In this document: positions 19,649 to 28,409 of the stretch, in pieces
How the letters are laid out: every line of letters starts with the position of its first letter
How positions within the stretch are numbered: position 1 is the first letter of the stretch
DNA from: Alteromonas oceanisediminis
GTDB taxonomy: Bacteria > Pseudomonadota > Gammaproteobacteria > Enterobacterales > Alteromonadaceae
Direction: 5' to 3'
Assembly: GCF_018474025.1 (NCBI RefSeq)
Contig: NZ_JAHCTA010000005.1
Span: forward strand, 1-64,000
DNA length: 64,000 bases
The notes under the pieces: model-generated
Databases searched by the model: none
The model's input: only the letters and a program-made list of their open reading frames with translations
What the model was told of the DNA's origin: nothing
Program-made: the position numbers and the translations under genes

Positions 19649-19886
19649 CAGTTAAAGCAGTTCAGACGCGCTGAATAACAAAAAAAACAAGCTGAGTGTC
19701 ATCTGCAGTAACAAACATCGGAAGACAAAATAAAGTGTCAGGAAGACCCTAAACAATATAACGCTCTGATAATATCAATAAAAAGAAGAGCGCCAGGATG
19801 GAATAAAGCACATGATGTGCACAATGGGAGAAGTGTCGACAGACGCTCACAAACAAGGTGAAAGCTTTATGCTCTCACCTTTTTTT
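19649..19886 (+). ncRNA. csrC: CsrB/CsrC-type regulatory RNA (CsrA-sequestering), candidate
   Basis: A non-coding stretch of about 240 bases with its own promoter and a strong terminator. It contains five GGA motifs (at 19720, 19741, 19796, 19800, 19827), including CAGGAAG and CAGGATGGA, the typical CsrA-binding core. Several short hairpins are visible, for example GCACATGATGTGC at 19808-19820 and CGCTCT...AGAGCG flanking 19762-19792. In E. coli csrC lies between yihA (engB) and yihI, and yihI starts 160 bases downstream here, so position strongly supports the call. Fewer GGA motifs than in E. coli CsrB/CsrC. CsrA is not in the window. Confidence 0.7.
19856..19886 (+). terminator. Terminator of the CsrC-like RNA
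   Basis: AGGTGA, 13-base loop, TCACCT and seven T. Confidence 0.75.
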
Positions 19887-20045
19887 CTTTTCGGCTTCAA
19901 ATACGTTTGCATGATCTGCTGCCACACAGTCTAGGCCCTCCAACTTGATTTTAACTGCCATTTTCGAGTAAATGATGTGGTTCTAATGCAGCGCACGTAA
20001 ATGCCCGTTATAATAAGGGCCTAATCTGCTAACAATTTGTACATC

Positions 20046-20573
20046 ATGCCTCGCGTAAAAAAATCTCGAAAAGTCGGCCTTATTGGAACTCGTAAGTCGC
20101 CAGACCATAAACGCCCGTCTAGAATTAAGGGTGGGAAAGAGGATCCTCATGCCACTCGTCAGAAACGAAAGTCTGGCAATGCCCCAGGTACTCGAAATAA
20201 TGTAGAGTCAGACAATAAACCTGTGGCACGCAATAGCGGCTCACAAGACAAACGCATCGGCAGTAAGAAGCCCATTCGATTGGTCGTTGATCCAAAGCAA
20301 AAACGCCCGACCCCGACACGAAAGCGGTTTGCCACGCCAGCCGCTGAGTTAGCCGCGCTTGAAAGTGATGAACGGTTTAACGCGTTGCTCGATCAACTTG
20401 AAGACGAAACGCCATTAAGTGAAGCTGATCAGCAGTGGTTAAACGAGCGTTTAGCGCGATATCAAGTGCTCTGTGATCTGCTTGGTATAACTGAGGATGA
20501 TGAAGTAGAAACCGATAGTGATGATCCTTATAGCCAACTCGACGCTATTCACATAGACGATTTCAAAGACTAG
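20046..20573 (+). CDS. yihI: Der GTPase-activating protein YihI
   Basis: YihI stimulates GTP hydrolysis by Der (EngA) and tunes 50S ribosome assembly. The 175-residue protein has the family layout: a very basic, lysine/arginine-rich N-terminal half (about 1-95) and an acidic helical C-terminal half containing LDQLEDETPLSEADQQWLNE. The ATG at 20046 (MPRVKKSRKVG) is preferred to the in-frame TTG nine bases earlier. Synteny with csrC supports the call, and a DUF2489 gene follows five bases after the stop codon. Confidence 0.88.
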   Translation: MPRVKKSRKVGLIGTRKSPDHKRPSRIKGGKEDPHATRQKRKSGNAPGTRNNVESDNKPVARNSGSQDKRIGSKKPIRLVVDPKQKRPTPTRKRFATPAAELAALESDERFNALLDQLEDETPLSEADQQWLNERLARYQVLCDLLGITEDDEVETDSDDPYSQLDAIHIDDFKD

Positions 20574-20578
20574 GTTTT

Positions 20579-21019
20579 ATGCTTGAATTATTGATTGCTG
20601 GTGCGCTGCTGATTGTCGTAGGTTTAAGTTTTTATGCTGGGCGGCTGTTGTTTCAACTAAAGCAACAAACCACTCGTCAGACGGCCGCCCGACAAGTACG
20701 CATTGACAACATCACACAGAGTATTCAGACGATCGCACTGGCGATGGAGCAGCAACAGTGCAATCTCTCAGAGGGCGTTATCCGCATTTGTAATCTGCTT
20801 GATGCGATGCCGCTGACACCTCAACCTAACTATCGAGCTGACTTTCCGGCAACGTATGAGTTGTATGAAAAAATTAGTCATTTTCCAACACACGACGCAC
20901 GCAATGCATTGACCAAACTGCAGCGCCGCACCCAAGATAACGAACGAGAAAATATCGAGTCTGAGTACGAAAGCAAAGTGTTGATGGAAGTGTCACGACT
21001 CAAAAATATCAGCGCCTAG
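20579..21019 (+). CDS. DUF2489 family membrane-anchored protein
   Basis: A 146-residue protein with one N-terminal membrane segment (about 3-25) followed by a helical cytoplasmic part. Recognised as a DUF2489-type protein that accompanies yihI in Vibrio and Shewanella; function unknown. It starts five bases after yihI and overlaps the end of tag on the other strand by eleven bases. Confidence 0.7.
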   Translation: MLELLIAGALLIVVGLSFYAGRLLFQLKQQTTRQTAARQVRIDNITQSIQTIALAMEQQQCNLSEGVIRICNLLDAMPLTPQPNYRADFPATYELYEKISHFPTHDARNALTKLQRRTQDNERENIESEYESKVLMEVSRLKNISA

Positions 21020-21605
21020 CAAGCGCTGCGGTCTCTGCATAGCAATGGCAATCAGTCGTATGGTCATTGACGATCCCGACGGCCTGCATGAATGCGTAAC
21101 AGATTGTAGTCCCAACAAAGCTAAAGCCTGCTTTTTTCAGCGCTTTTGACATGGCGTCTGATTGAGCAGTAGACGTAGGAACTTGTCCAATATCTTGCCA
21201 TGCGTTCACCACTGTTTTGCCCTGCGTGAACTGCCAGATAAACTCACTGAACGGCTGTTGTTCTCTGAGCTGGCAATAGGCACGCGCATTCTTAATAATA
21301 GACTGGATTTTTAAGCGATTACGCACGATGCCGGCATTTTGCATTTGAGTTTCCACATCGGCGTCTGTCATCTGTACGATTTTATCAGGATCAAAGTTGA
21401 AGAATGCTGCTTCGTAATTTGCCTGTTTCTTCAAAATCGTCAGCCAGCTCAAACCGGCTTGTTGCCCATCTAAGCAAAGCTTGGCAAACAACTGCTGGCT
21501 GTCTAATACTGGACGCCCCCACTGTTGATCATGGTAGTCTTCGTAGATGGCATGGTTGCCTACCCACTCGCATCGTTTCGGCGTAGTTTGCTCGTTAGTT
21601 TCCAT
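21009..21605 (-). CDS. tag: DNA-3-methyladenine glycosylase I
   Basis: Excises 3-methyladenine from alkylated DNA. The 198 residues show the TagI features: an N-terminal zinc-site Cys in KRCEWVG, the EYHDQQWG-type block (YEDYHDQQWGRP), GLSWLTILKKQANY, and the C-terminal HTTDCHCY with the zinc His and Cys ligands. Length is normal. It is divergent from glyQ and convergent with the DUF2489 gene. Confidence 0.96.
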   Translation of the reverse strand: METNEQTTPKRCEWVGNHAIYEDYHDQQWGRPVLDSQQLFAKLCLDGQQAGLSWLTILKKQANYEAAFFNFDPDKIVQMTDADVETQMQNAGIVRNRLKIQSIIKNARAYCQLREQQPFSEFIWQFTQGKTVVNAWQDIGQVPTSTAQSDAMSKALKKAGFSFVGTTICYAFMQAVGIVNDHTTDCHCYAETAALARR

Positions 21606-21712
21606 CGGATAAGCTCTCAGTATTAGGATTAAAGATAAGCCTACATTCAGTGCGGCTGAGAATGTATACTATGCCACGTTAATTCCTTTTAGCCATTAAC
21701 TGTATTGGTCGC

Positions 21713-22618
21713 ATGCACACATTTGATATCAAAACATTTCAAGGACTGATCCTTGCACTTCAAGATTACTGGGCTCGCCAAGGGTGTGTCATTATTCAAC
21801 CGCTTGATATGGAAGTGGGGGCGGGTACGTTTCACCCAATGACGTTTTTACGTTCCTTAGGCCCTGAGCCTATCAGCAGCGCCTACGTTCAACCTTGCCG
21901 CCGCCCCACTGATGGTCGTTACGGTGAAAACCCAAATCGTCTTCAGCACTATTATCAATTTCAAGTCATGCTGAAACCATCACCTGATAATATTCAGCAG
22001 TTGTACCTGGATTCACTGAGTATGCTTGGCTTCGATCCGCTGGTGCACGATATCCGCTTTGTTGAAGACAACTGGGAATCACCCACTTTGGGAGCGTGGG
22101 GCTTAGGCTGGGAAGTCTGGCTAAATGGTATGGAAGTCACACAATTCACCTACTTTCAGCAAGTCGGCGGATTGGAATGTAAGCCCGTCACTGGTGAAAT
22201 CACCTATGGCTTAGAACGTCTGGCTATGTACATTCAAGACGTTGACAGCATTTATGATTTGGTATGGACTGACGGCCCAATGGGTAAAGTTACGTACGGC
22301 GATGTGTTTCATCAAAACGAGGTTGAGCAGTCCACTTACAACTTTGAATATGCTGACGTTGATACCTTGTTTGCGACCTTCGATAGTTGCGAAAAAGCCA
22401 GTCAATTGCTGATTGAAAAAGGGTTGGCATTACCCGCCTATGAGCAAGTGATGAAAGCATCCCACGCGTTTAATTTACTCGACGCTCGCCATGCTATCTC
22501 AGTAACAGAGCGCCAACGCTATATTCTGCGCGTTCGCAGTTTGGCGAAAGCCTGTGCGGAACAATATTATGCAAGCCGTGAAGCCCTCGGTTTCCCTCTG
22601 TGCAAGAAGGAGCAGTAA
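21713..22618 (+). CDS. glyQ: Glycyl-tRNA synthetase alpha subunit
   Basis: Catalytic class II synthetase subunit of the alpha2beta2 glycyl-tRNA synthetase. The 301 residues are nearly canonical, with QDYWARQGC near the N terminus and the class II motif segments FLRSLGPEP and [17 protein letters not shown]. glyS starts five bases after the stop codon, giving the usual glyQS operon. Confidence 0.98.
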   Translation: MHTFDIKTFQGLILALQDYWARQGCVIIQPLDMEVGAGTFHPMTFLRSLGPEPISSAYVQPCRRPTDGRYGENPNRLQHYYQFQVMLKPSPDNIQQLYLDSLSMLGFDPLVHDIRFVEDNWESPTLGAWGLGWEVWLNGMEVTQFTYFQQVGGLECKPVTGEITYGLERLAMYIQDVDSIYDLVWTDGPMGKVTYGDVFHQNEVEQSTYNFEYADVDTLFATFDSCEKASQLLIEKGLALPAYEQVMKASHAFNLLDARHAISVTERQRYILRVRSLAKACAEQYYASREALGFPLCKKEQ

Positions 22619-22623
22619 ATACA

Positions 22624-24696
22624 ATGCGCAAAGAGAATTTATTGATTGAGATTGGTACCGAAGAGCTGCCGCCAAAGGCGCTAAAAGGTCTGGCTGAGGC
22701 ATTTCAAGCAGGCTTATCTGCAGCTCTTGCGAAAGACGAGTTTGAATTTGCCTCTGTACATTATTTTGCCGCTCCTCGTCGTCTTGCTTTGCATGTGAAA
22801 GCGCTCAGCGAGACGCAACCTGACAAAGTTATTGAGAAACGCGGCCCCGCGGTATCCGCAGCGTTTGATTCAGATGGTAATCCAACGCGAGCCGCTCAGG
22901 GATGGGCAAATGCAAACGGGATTACGGTAGAGCAAGCACAGCGTCTGAAAACAGACAAAGGTGAATGGCTTTTACATAACGCGCAGCAAACCGGTGAATC
23001 GATACAGGCTAAACTTCAGTCGCTGGTTGAGAAAGCACTGAACGCGCTGCCCATTCAAAAGCCTATGCGCTGGGGAAATTCTGAGGCGCAGTTTATTCGA
23101 CCAGTGCATACTGTACTGGCCATGTATGGTAACGAACTCATTGATATTGAGGTGCTCGGGAAACGTTCTAGTACCACCATCCAAGGTCATCGTTTTCACG
23201 GTTCCGGTTCGGTAAACATTACGCACGCCGACAGCTACGTTCAGCAGCTCGAAGGTGAGTATGTACTTGCTGATTTCGAGGCGCGCAGAACACGTATTGC
23301 TGAACAACTTGACGCGCAAGCTTCAACACTTGGGCTAAAGGCAAATTATTCTGAGTCATTGTTAGACGAAATTGCCTCGCTGGTCGAATGGCCGGTGATT
23401 ATGCAAGCAAGTTTCGATAAAGGCTTTTTGGCAGTGCCAAAAGAAGCGCTCATTTATACAATGAAAGATGACCAAAAGTATGTACCCTTGTTGGATGCCA
23501 AAGAGCAGCTCGCCTCAACCTTTTTGTTTGTGGCAAATATCGATAGTACCCAGCCTGAGCAGGTCATTGAAGGCAACGAGCGAGTTATTCGCCCACGTTT
23601 GGCTGATGCCGAATTCTTTTTCAATACCGATAAAAAAACTACATTGGCATCGCGAATTGAATCGCTCTCCACAGTATTGTTCCAAAAGCAATTGGGCACG
23701 CTGGCCGACAAATCACAACGCATCGCTGCAGTCGCTGGGCATATTGCTGCCCAACTGAATGCGGATAGTGAACTTGCCCGACGTGCAGGACTACTATCCA
23801 AGGCAGACTTAATGACCAATATGGTGATGGAGTTTCCCGATGTGCAAGGAGTAATGGGTATGCATTATGCCCGCCACGACGGTGAACATGAGCTTGTCGC
23901 CAATGCCCTTTTCGAGCAATACCTACCCCGCTTTGCGGGCGATAGCATTGCCACCAATGCGATTAGTATCAGCGTTGCGCTGGCAGATAAATTAGATACG
24001 CTCGTTGGCATTTTTGGGATTGGCCAGTTGCCCAAAGGTGATAAGGATCCATTTGCGCTCCGCCGCGCTGCCATTGGTGTGTTACGGACGATTGTAGACA
24101 ACAATCTCAGATTGGATTTGATCGACTTAATATCATTTGCCAGAGAACAACTCGACGGCAAGTTAACCAACGATAACGTTACGGAACAGGTACTCGACTT
24201 TGTATTGGGTCGGTTCAACGCAATCTATCAAGATCAGCAAATCGATGTCGACGTGGTTCAAGCCGTCGCCGCGAAACAGCCCACTAAGCCTGCAGATTTT
24301 AATGACAGGATCCACGCTGTGGCAGGGTTTAAACAGCACCCCGCTGCTGAATCCTTAGCCGCTGCTCACAAACGCACGGCCAATATTTTAAATAAGAACG
24401 TACAAGACGGTGTGCCACTGACGTTGTCTCAGTCGAGGTTGATTGAGCCTGCCGAGATTGCATTGTACAAGGCACTCGAGTCGACCAAATCAGCCATTCG
24501 TCAGCCATTGGAAGCTGGCCACTACGCAGACGTTCTCGCCGAGGTGGCTTCGCTTAAAGAACCGGTTGATACGTTTTTCGACAGTGTGATGGTGATGGCT
24601 GATGACGAGGAGATCCGCAATAATCGAATCGCACTCCTTGGCGAGCTACGCTCAGTATTTGAGTGTACTGCTGATATCAGCCGTTTATCAATTTAA
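22624..24696 (+). CDS. glyS: Glycyl-tRNA synthetase beta subunit
   Basis: The tRNA-binding subunit paired with GlyQ. The 690-residue protein begins MRKENLLIEIGTEELPPKAL, the family N terminus; I therefore use ATG 22624 with AAGGAG shortly upstream rather than the in-frame ATG inside glyQ. The central HD-like region (MGMHYARHDGE) and the C-terminal anticodon-binding domain are intact. In Shewanella gyrB is next to glyS; here 29 kb of other genes separate them. Confidence 0.97.
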   Translation: MRKENLLIEIGTEELPPKALKGLAEAFQAGLSAALAKDEFEFASVHYFAAPRRLALHVKALSETQPDKVIEKRGPAVSAAFDSDGNPTRAAQGWANANGITVEQAQRLKTDKGEWLLHNAQQTGESIQAKLQSLVEKALNALPIQKPMRWGNSEAQFIRPVHTVLAMYGNELIDIEVLGKRSSTTIQGHRFHGSGSVNITHADSYVQQLEGEYVLADFEARRTRIAEQLDAQASTLGLKANYSESLLDEIASLVEWPVIMQASFDKGFLAVPKEALIYTMKDDQKYVPLLDAKEQLASTFLFVANIDSTQPEQVIEGNERVIRPRLADAEFFFNTDKKTTLASRIESLSTVLFQKQLGTLADKSQRIAAVAGHIAAQLNADSELARRAGLLSKADLMTNMVMEFPDVQGVMGMHYARHDGEHELVANALFEQYLPRFAGDSIATNAISISVALADKLDTLVGIFGIGQLPKGDKDPFALRRAAIGVLRTIVDNNLRLDLIDLISFAREQLDGKLTNDNVTEQVLDFVLGRFNAIYQDQQIDVDVVQAVAAKQPTKPADFNDRIHAVAGFKQHPAAESLAAAHKRTANILNKNVQDGVPLTLSQSRLIEPAEIALYKALESTKSAIRQPLEAGHYADVLAEVASLKEPVDTFFDSVMVMADDEEIRNNRIALLGELRSVFECTADISRLSI

Positions 24697-24712
24697 GGGG
24701 TCAAGAAAGCTA

Positions 24713-25195
24713 ATGTTATTGTTGAAACGCCGCACAGCTTCTAGCTTGTGGCTTTTTAGCCGCACCGCCGTTGCGCTACTCACTGTTTTTCTGGCGGGTT
24801 GCACCACAACCGGTGGTTTGCCCTCTATTATTGCTGAAAAGCAGGCGCCTGTTGATGTTTCGTCGCTTTACTTACGGGGGGTGTTCAACTGGTGGGAAGC
24901 TGAGCCAGCCTATCGGTTGACGAAAGATTATCGTGGTGGTTACAGCGTAACGATCGAACTGATTGCTGATGGTCAACCGTATGATTTTAAGGTTGCCGAC
25001 GCCGATTGGACCCCCGCCAACAGCTGCGGGTCTCAAGATATAGTAGAAATAATAACGTTAACGTCAACGCATTCATTATACTGTGGCGCAGAGACAGCCA
25101 ATTTACAGTTCACCCCGCAGTCGACCGGATGGTACACGTTTTGGGTGGAACCTACCCAGAGTGGAGCGATCACGCTTAACGTTTCCAGACGCTAG
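24713..25195 (+). CDS. Lipoprotein with pullulanase-like/CBM48-type domain
   Basis: A 160-residue lipoprotein: signal segment with lipobox LAGC near residues 24-27, then a beta-rich domain (about 50-158). The segment YLRGVFNWWEAEPAYRLTKD...GGYSVTIELIADGQPYDFKVADADW resembles the starch-binding-like module found next to pullulanases (AMPK/CBM48 type). Glycan binding is inferred from this resemblance only. ATG 24713 follows the glyS stop by 16 bases, so it may be cotranscribed. Neighbour downstream is convergent. Confidence 0.65.
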   Translation: MLLLKRRTASSLWLFSRTAVALLTVFLAGCTTTGGLPSIIAEKQAPVDVSSLYLRGVFNWWEAEPAYRLTKDYRGGYSVTIELIADGQPYDFKVADADWTPANSCGSQDIVEIITLTSTHSLYCGAETANLQFTPQSTGWYTFWVEPTQSGAITLNVSRR

Positions 25196-25205
25196 ATCCC
25201 AGCAC

Positions 25206-25376
25206 TTACTGTCGGTTACGTTTTCGTGCGACTACCAGCGCCCCTAAACCAATGACCATAAATAACCCAAAGGCTGCGATAAAGGTTAACAATGGGCTCA
25301 TTGAGGTAACCCCGGTGAGTTTCAGCAGTGCACCTACTGAGACTAATAACACAATGATCATGATTGAAATTTTCAT
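25206..25376 (-). CDS. Small two-helix membrane protein, unknown function
   Basis: A 56-residue inner-membrane peptide with two hydrophobic helices (about 3-20 and 25-47) and a basic tail KRNRQ. The ATG at 25376 has AGGAG six bases upstream and is preferred to a longer in-frame start. It has one of the best sigma-54-type promoters of the window 61 bases upstream, so it is probably a stress-regulated small membrane protein. I do not recognise the family. Confidence 0.6.
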   Translation of the reverse strand: MKISIMIIVLLVSVGALLKLTGVTSMSPLLTFIAAFGLFMVIGLGALVVARKRNRQ

Positions 25377-25436
25377 ACGATCTCCTAATCTTATGGTCAC
25401 CACATATGGGCTAGATGATGTCATTACACATTGAGT

Positions 25437-25452
25437 TGCGAAAAGCGTGCCT
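25437..25452 (-). promoter_or_regulatory. Sigma-54-type promoter candidate for the 56-residue membrane protein
   Basis: Minus-strand AGGCACGCTTTTCGCA; 10 of 12 consensus positions of TGGCACG-N4-TTGCW, with exact GG-N10-GC. Start of transcription expected near 25427. Confidence 0.6.
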
Positions 25453-25621
25453 AGCGGTGATTAATGCTCTGCTAGCCTTTTTATGGCAAGGGAGGCGATG
25501 TTTTTTTGAGATAGAGAAACCATGCTGGTGTAGAAAAAGTATGAGTCATTACTGCCTACTGTGGGATATTCTTACCGCCTAATAGCGCACAGCATGAATT
25601 GTTTTTGATTTGGAGAGAGCT

Positions 25622-26689
25622 ATGCAAGACACCAATATCTCGACCTCGCTTATGAATGATGCTAACGAGTTTCTCGCGCTAGTCATTGCCAAGTTGCCAG
25701 CATTGGGTATGGGTGTACTTTTCCTTGTGCTTTTCATTGTCCTTTCTGGGCCACTATCGCGAGTATTAATCAGGCCTATTGGTCACATTAGTCAAAGTGA
25801 ACTGATCAGAACAGTGGCTCGGCGTGTGGTCAGTTTTATGATTATCCTTGTCGGCGTGTACCTGTTCCTGCGCCTCGCGGGGCTCACGCAATTTGCGGTT
25901 GCCGTCATTAGTGGTACTGGATTGATCGGTTTGGTTGTTGGTTTCGCCTTTAAAGACATTGCTGAAAATTTCATTTCCAGCCTGCTCCTGAGTGTACAGA
26001 AACCGTTTAAACTCGGCGATGTGATTGAAGTCTCCGGGCATTTAGGTGTGGTCAATCAGGTGACCTCTCGAGCGACGACCTTAGTCGATTTTGACGGTAA
26101 CCATATTCAGATCCCGAATGCCACGGTTTACAAAAGCGTGATGAAAAACTTCACGGCGAATCCCTTTATGCGCGGACATTTTGTGATTGGGATTGGCTAC
26201 GACTCCGGTATCGCCAATGCGCAGAGTATCGCGCTGGAGGTCACCGCAAGCCACCCTGCCGTGCTTGCTGATCCGGAACCACAAGTGTTGGTCGATGGGC
26301 TTGGCTCTTCCACGGTCAATCTTAAAGTGTACTTCTGGATCAATAGTGAGCAACATTCGCTAGTCAAAGTATCATCAGTGCTAATGAGAACCGTCATGAG
26401 AGCCTTAGAGCGAGCTGGTGTGAGCATGCCCGATGATGCGCGTGAGGTTATCTTCCCTGCCCCGTTGCGGGTTGAACTTGCAGACCCTAGCGACTTAGTC
26501 ACCCAGAGTGGGTCGAGTACGTCAGCGGCGACAGCGATACCGTCGCCGGAGGCAACTGAGGCAAAACCCATGCAACAGCAAGATACGCAGCTTAACAATG
26601 AGTTAGACGGCACAGGTAGCGACACACATGACATCCGTCAGCAAGCAGCCCGTGCGCGATCCCCTGAACAAGGTGGCAACATCCTTTAA
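25622..26689 (+). CDS. MscS family mechanosensitive channel
   Basis: A 355-residue small-conductance channel that would release solutes on osmotic downshock. Three membrane helices (about 20-42, 66-85, 92-115) precede the MscS beta domain (about 120-270); the pore-lining Gly/Ala-rich helix TM3 reads GTGLIGLVVGFAFKDIAENF. The last 70 residues are low-complexity (Ser, Thr, Gln) and differ from E. coli MscS. The ATG at 25622 has GGAGAG upstream. No sigma-54-type site was seen for this gene. A second MscS gene is at 29170. Confidence 0.88.
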   Translation: MQDTNISTSLMNDANEFLALVIAKLPALGMGVLFLVLFIVLSGPLSRVLIRPIGHISQSELIRTVARRVVSFMIILVGVYLFLRLAGLTQFAVAVISGTGLIGLVVGFAFKDIAENFISSLLLSVQKPFKLGDVIEVSGHLGVVNQVTSRATTLVDFDGNHIQIPNATVYKSVMKNFTANPFMRGHFVIGIGYDSGIANAQSIALEVTASHPAVLADPEPQVLVDGLGSSTVNLKVYFWINSEQHSLVKVSSVLMRTVMRALERAGVSMPDDAREVIFPAPLRVELADPSDLVTQSGSSTSAATAIPSPEATEAKPMQQQDTQLNNELDGTGSDTHDIRQQAARARSPEQGGNIL

Positions 26690-26794
26690 ATGCTGGGAGT
26701 TTTTTTCAGCCTTACCGGTAAATGTTGCTTTGAGATGTCCGTGTTATTTTCTTATCCACACCGTTAAAGCCTTTATTTTCATAGAGTTAAAGTG

Positions 26795-26810
26795 TGGCAC
26801 AGCTCTCGCA
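26795..26810 (+). promoter_or_regulatory. Sigma-54-type promoter candidate for the two-BON protein
   Basis: TGGCACAGCTCTCGCA; perfect TGGCAC at -24, TCGCA at -12, exact GG-N10-GC, 10 of 12 matches. Start expected near 26820, 27 bases before the gene. Confidence 0.65.
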
Positions 26811-26846
26811 TAGCTTACCTCGAATTGTTAAAAAAGGAGATACACT

Positions 26847-27419
26847 ATGAAACGCTCATTATTAGCACTATGTGTAGCAGGTACGCTAACAGCAACAGCT
26901 GGCGCGGCGACACAGACGCAAAAAAATTCTTGGGAATCAACTGCAATGGATGCATGGATTGACGGTAAAGCGGAAGCAACATTACTGTTCAACGGCAATC
27001 TTGATTCTTTTGACATCAATACAGATGTGAAAAACGGTAAAGTGATCCTAACCGGTAAAGTGAACAACGACGTTGATAAGAAGTTGGCTGAAGAGCTGAT
27101 TGTTGGTATCGACGGTGTCACTGATGTCGACAACAAACTCACTGTTGTGATGGACGACGACCGTGAAATGGATAAGGACTATGAGGAAAATGACAGTGCG
27201 TTAACGGATGCTAAAATCGCGACTGTCGTTAAAACGCGCTTACTGTTTGACTCAGATATTTCTGGAATGGATATTGATGTTGACGTTGAGAATGGTGAAG
27301 TAACGCTCACTGGTAATGTAGACTCTGATGCACAGGAAGATTTAGCGGTTCAGATTGCTAAGAATGCGTCAGACGTTAAAAACGTCAAAAATAACCTGAA
27401 AGTGATTAACCGCGGTTAA
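26847..27419 (+). CDS. Periplasmic protein with two BON domains (OsmY-like)
   Basis: A 190-residue exported protein with a signal peptide (about 1-22, ending AGAATQ) and two BON domains (about 32-100 and 122-190), each with the pattern G-x-V-x-L-x-G-x-V-x(3-4)-D. This is the layout of OsmY, a periplasmic protein of the osmotic and general stress response that stabilises the envelope. It is preceded by AAAGGAG and a strong sigma-54-type promoter, and followed by a terminator, so it is monocistronic. Confidence 0.85.
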   Translation: MKRSLLALCVAGTLTATAGAATQTQKNSWESTAMDAWIDGKAEATLLFNGNLDSFDINTDVKNGKVILTGKVNNDVDKKLAEELIVGIDGVTDVDNKLTVVMDDDREMDKDYEENDSALTDAKIATVVKTRLLFDSDISGMDIDVDVENGEVTLTGNVDSDAQEDLAVQIAKNASDVKNVKNNLKVINRG

Positions 27420-27442
27420 TCATTCTTTCGAGGAATAAACTA

Positions 27443-27465
27443 GGGGCGAAATTCGCCCCTTTTTT
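27443..27465 (+). terminator. Terminator after the two-BON gene
   Basis: GGGGCGAA, minimal loop, TTCGCCCC and six T, 24 bases after the stop codon. Confidence 0.85.
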
Positions 27466-27886
27466 GTGCTTCAGTCACTGGTGTTGTCCAACAAAGAGTG
27501 CTCTGTTAAGTCAATTGCACGGTTATGTGGAGTGACTTAACTTTACTAACACATATCCAATCTCGCGCTTGTCGCCGTAAGTTTTTGCCTTGCCTGACAG
27601 GCTAAAATAGACGATGAGCAGACACTACGTTGCTCGAAGAAACGCGTCATTGCGACGACGGCCGCAACCTCCCTAATGCATTGATAGATACGTTGAATTG
27701 AGCTGCTAACACGCCTAAGTAAAGCAAAGCGAACCTAGCACACGAGCACTTTACGTTGACGGTTCTATGTAGTGTTTTTACTGGATCTGCAGAGTTCCAA
27801 GGCGATCGTGGCATCCGCCACGATGACGATTCTTCGTAGATAACACCCGCGCATTTTTCGACTCAATGCCATGGCGGCTTCTGTTT
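27466..27886. other. Intergenic region without recognisable gene
   Basis: About 420 bases without a credible open frame on either strand. The only structure I noticed is a perfect hairpin ATCGTGG-CATCCG-CCACGAT at 27805-27824 with no T run. It may be a decayed gene or hold an unrecognised RNA. Confidence 0.4.
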
Positions 27887-28282
27887 TTACTCAGTCAAAA
27901 TACCTGGCATGTCTAGCCAGTCTTCAGCCTGTTGAATAAGGGTCTCAATAGAATTATGGCAAACACAGTTATCCAGCTTTGCCTGCTGCATGTGATGTTT
28001 GATTATTTTTGCAGACGCCGTTTGCGTCAGGATCAAGATACCTTTGCAACCGTGCGAGAAAAATCGTTTGTAGCAGTCTTCAAGATTCGCTAACGCCGGT
28101 GGCGTCAAGCCCACACTTTCATCTGGAATAGACAACAGAACCCATTTGTTTAGCGGCTCAGCCGCCTCCAGCACACGCGCACGACACTGCTCTATCTCCT
28201 TTTCTGTAAACAATCGACTGGGAATATCAAACACAATATTGTCATGCACAAAAATTCTTACTTTACCGCGCCAATTGGCCAT
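27887..28282 (-). CDS. Conserved-looking cytoplasmic protein, unknown function
   Basis: A 131-residue soluble protein. The pattern of a short beta strand, a helix and a hydrophobic strand (KWVLLSIPDESVGLTPPAL ... CKGILILTQTAS) recalls STAS/SpoIIAA-like folds, but I cannot place it in a family. A GGAG ribosome site precedes the ATG. It lies between the BON gene and the PA2169-like gene, both with sigma-54-type promoters; no such promoter was seen for it. Confidence 0.6.
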   Translation of the reverse strand: MANWRGKVRIFVHDNIVFDIPSRLFTEKEIEQCRARVLEAAEPLNKWVLLSIPDESVGLTPPALANLEDCYKRFFSHGCKGILILTQTASAKIIKHHMQQAKLDNCVCHNSIETLIQQAEDWLDMPGILTE

Positions 28283-28351
28283 TTAGTTCTCCGGGTTGAG
28301 GGCGAGCAAGCTTGTCATTCGTAACTATAGCGCTTTAGATACATTTAGGTT

Positions 28352-28382
28352 AAAAAAAACCTCCACCGGCAGGTGGAGGTTT
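28352..28382 (-). terminator. Terminator after the PA2169-like gene
   Basis: Minus strand AAACCTCCACC, loop TGCC, GGTGGAGGTTT with a continuing T run. Perfect 11-bp stem. Confidence 0.9.
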
Positions 28383-28409
28383 GATCACAGGGTAACACTT
28401 AGCGATGCG

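Noticed and set aside
26628-26813. 61-codon open frame overlapping the end of mscS
   Set aside because: Shares most of its first half with mscS in another frame, and the sigma-54-type promoter lies inside its 3' part; a shadow.
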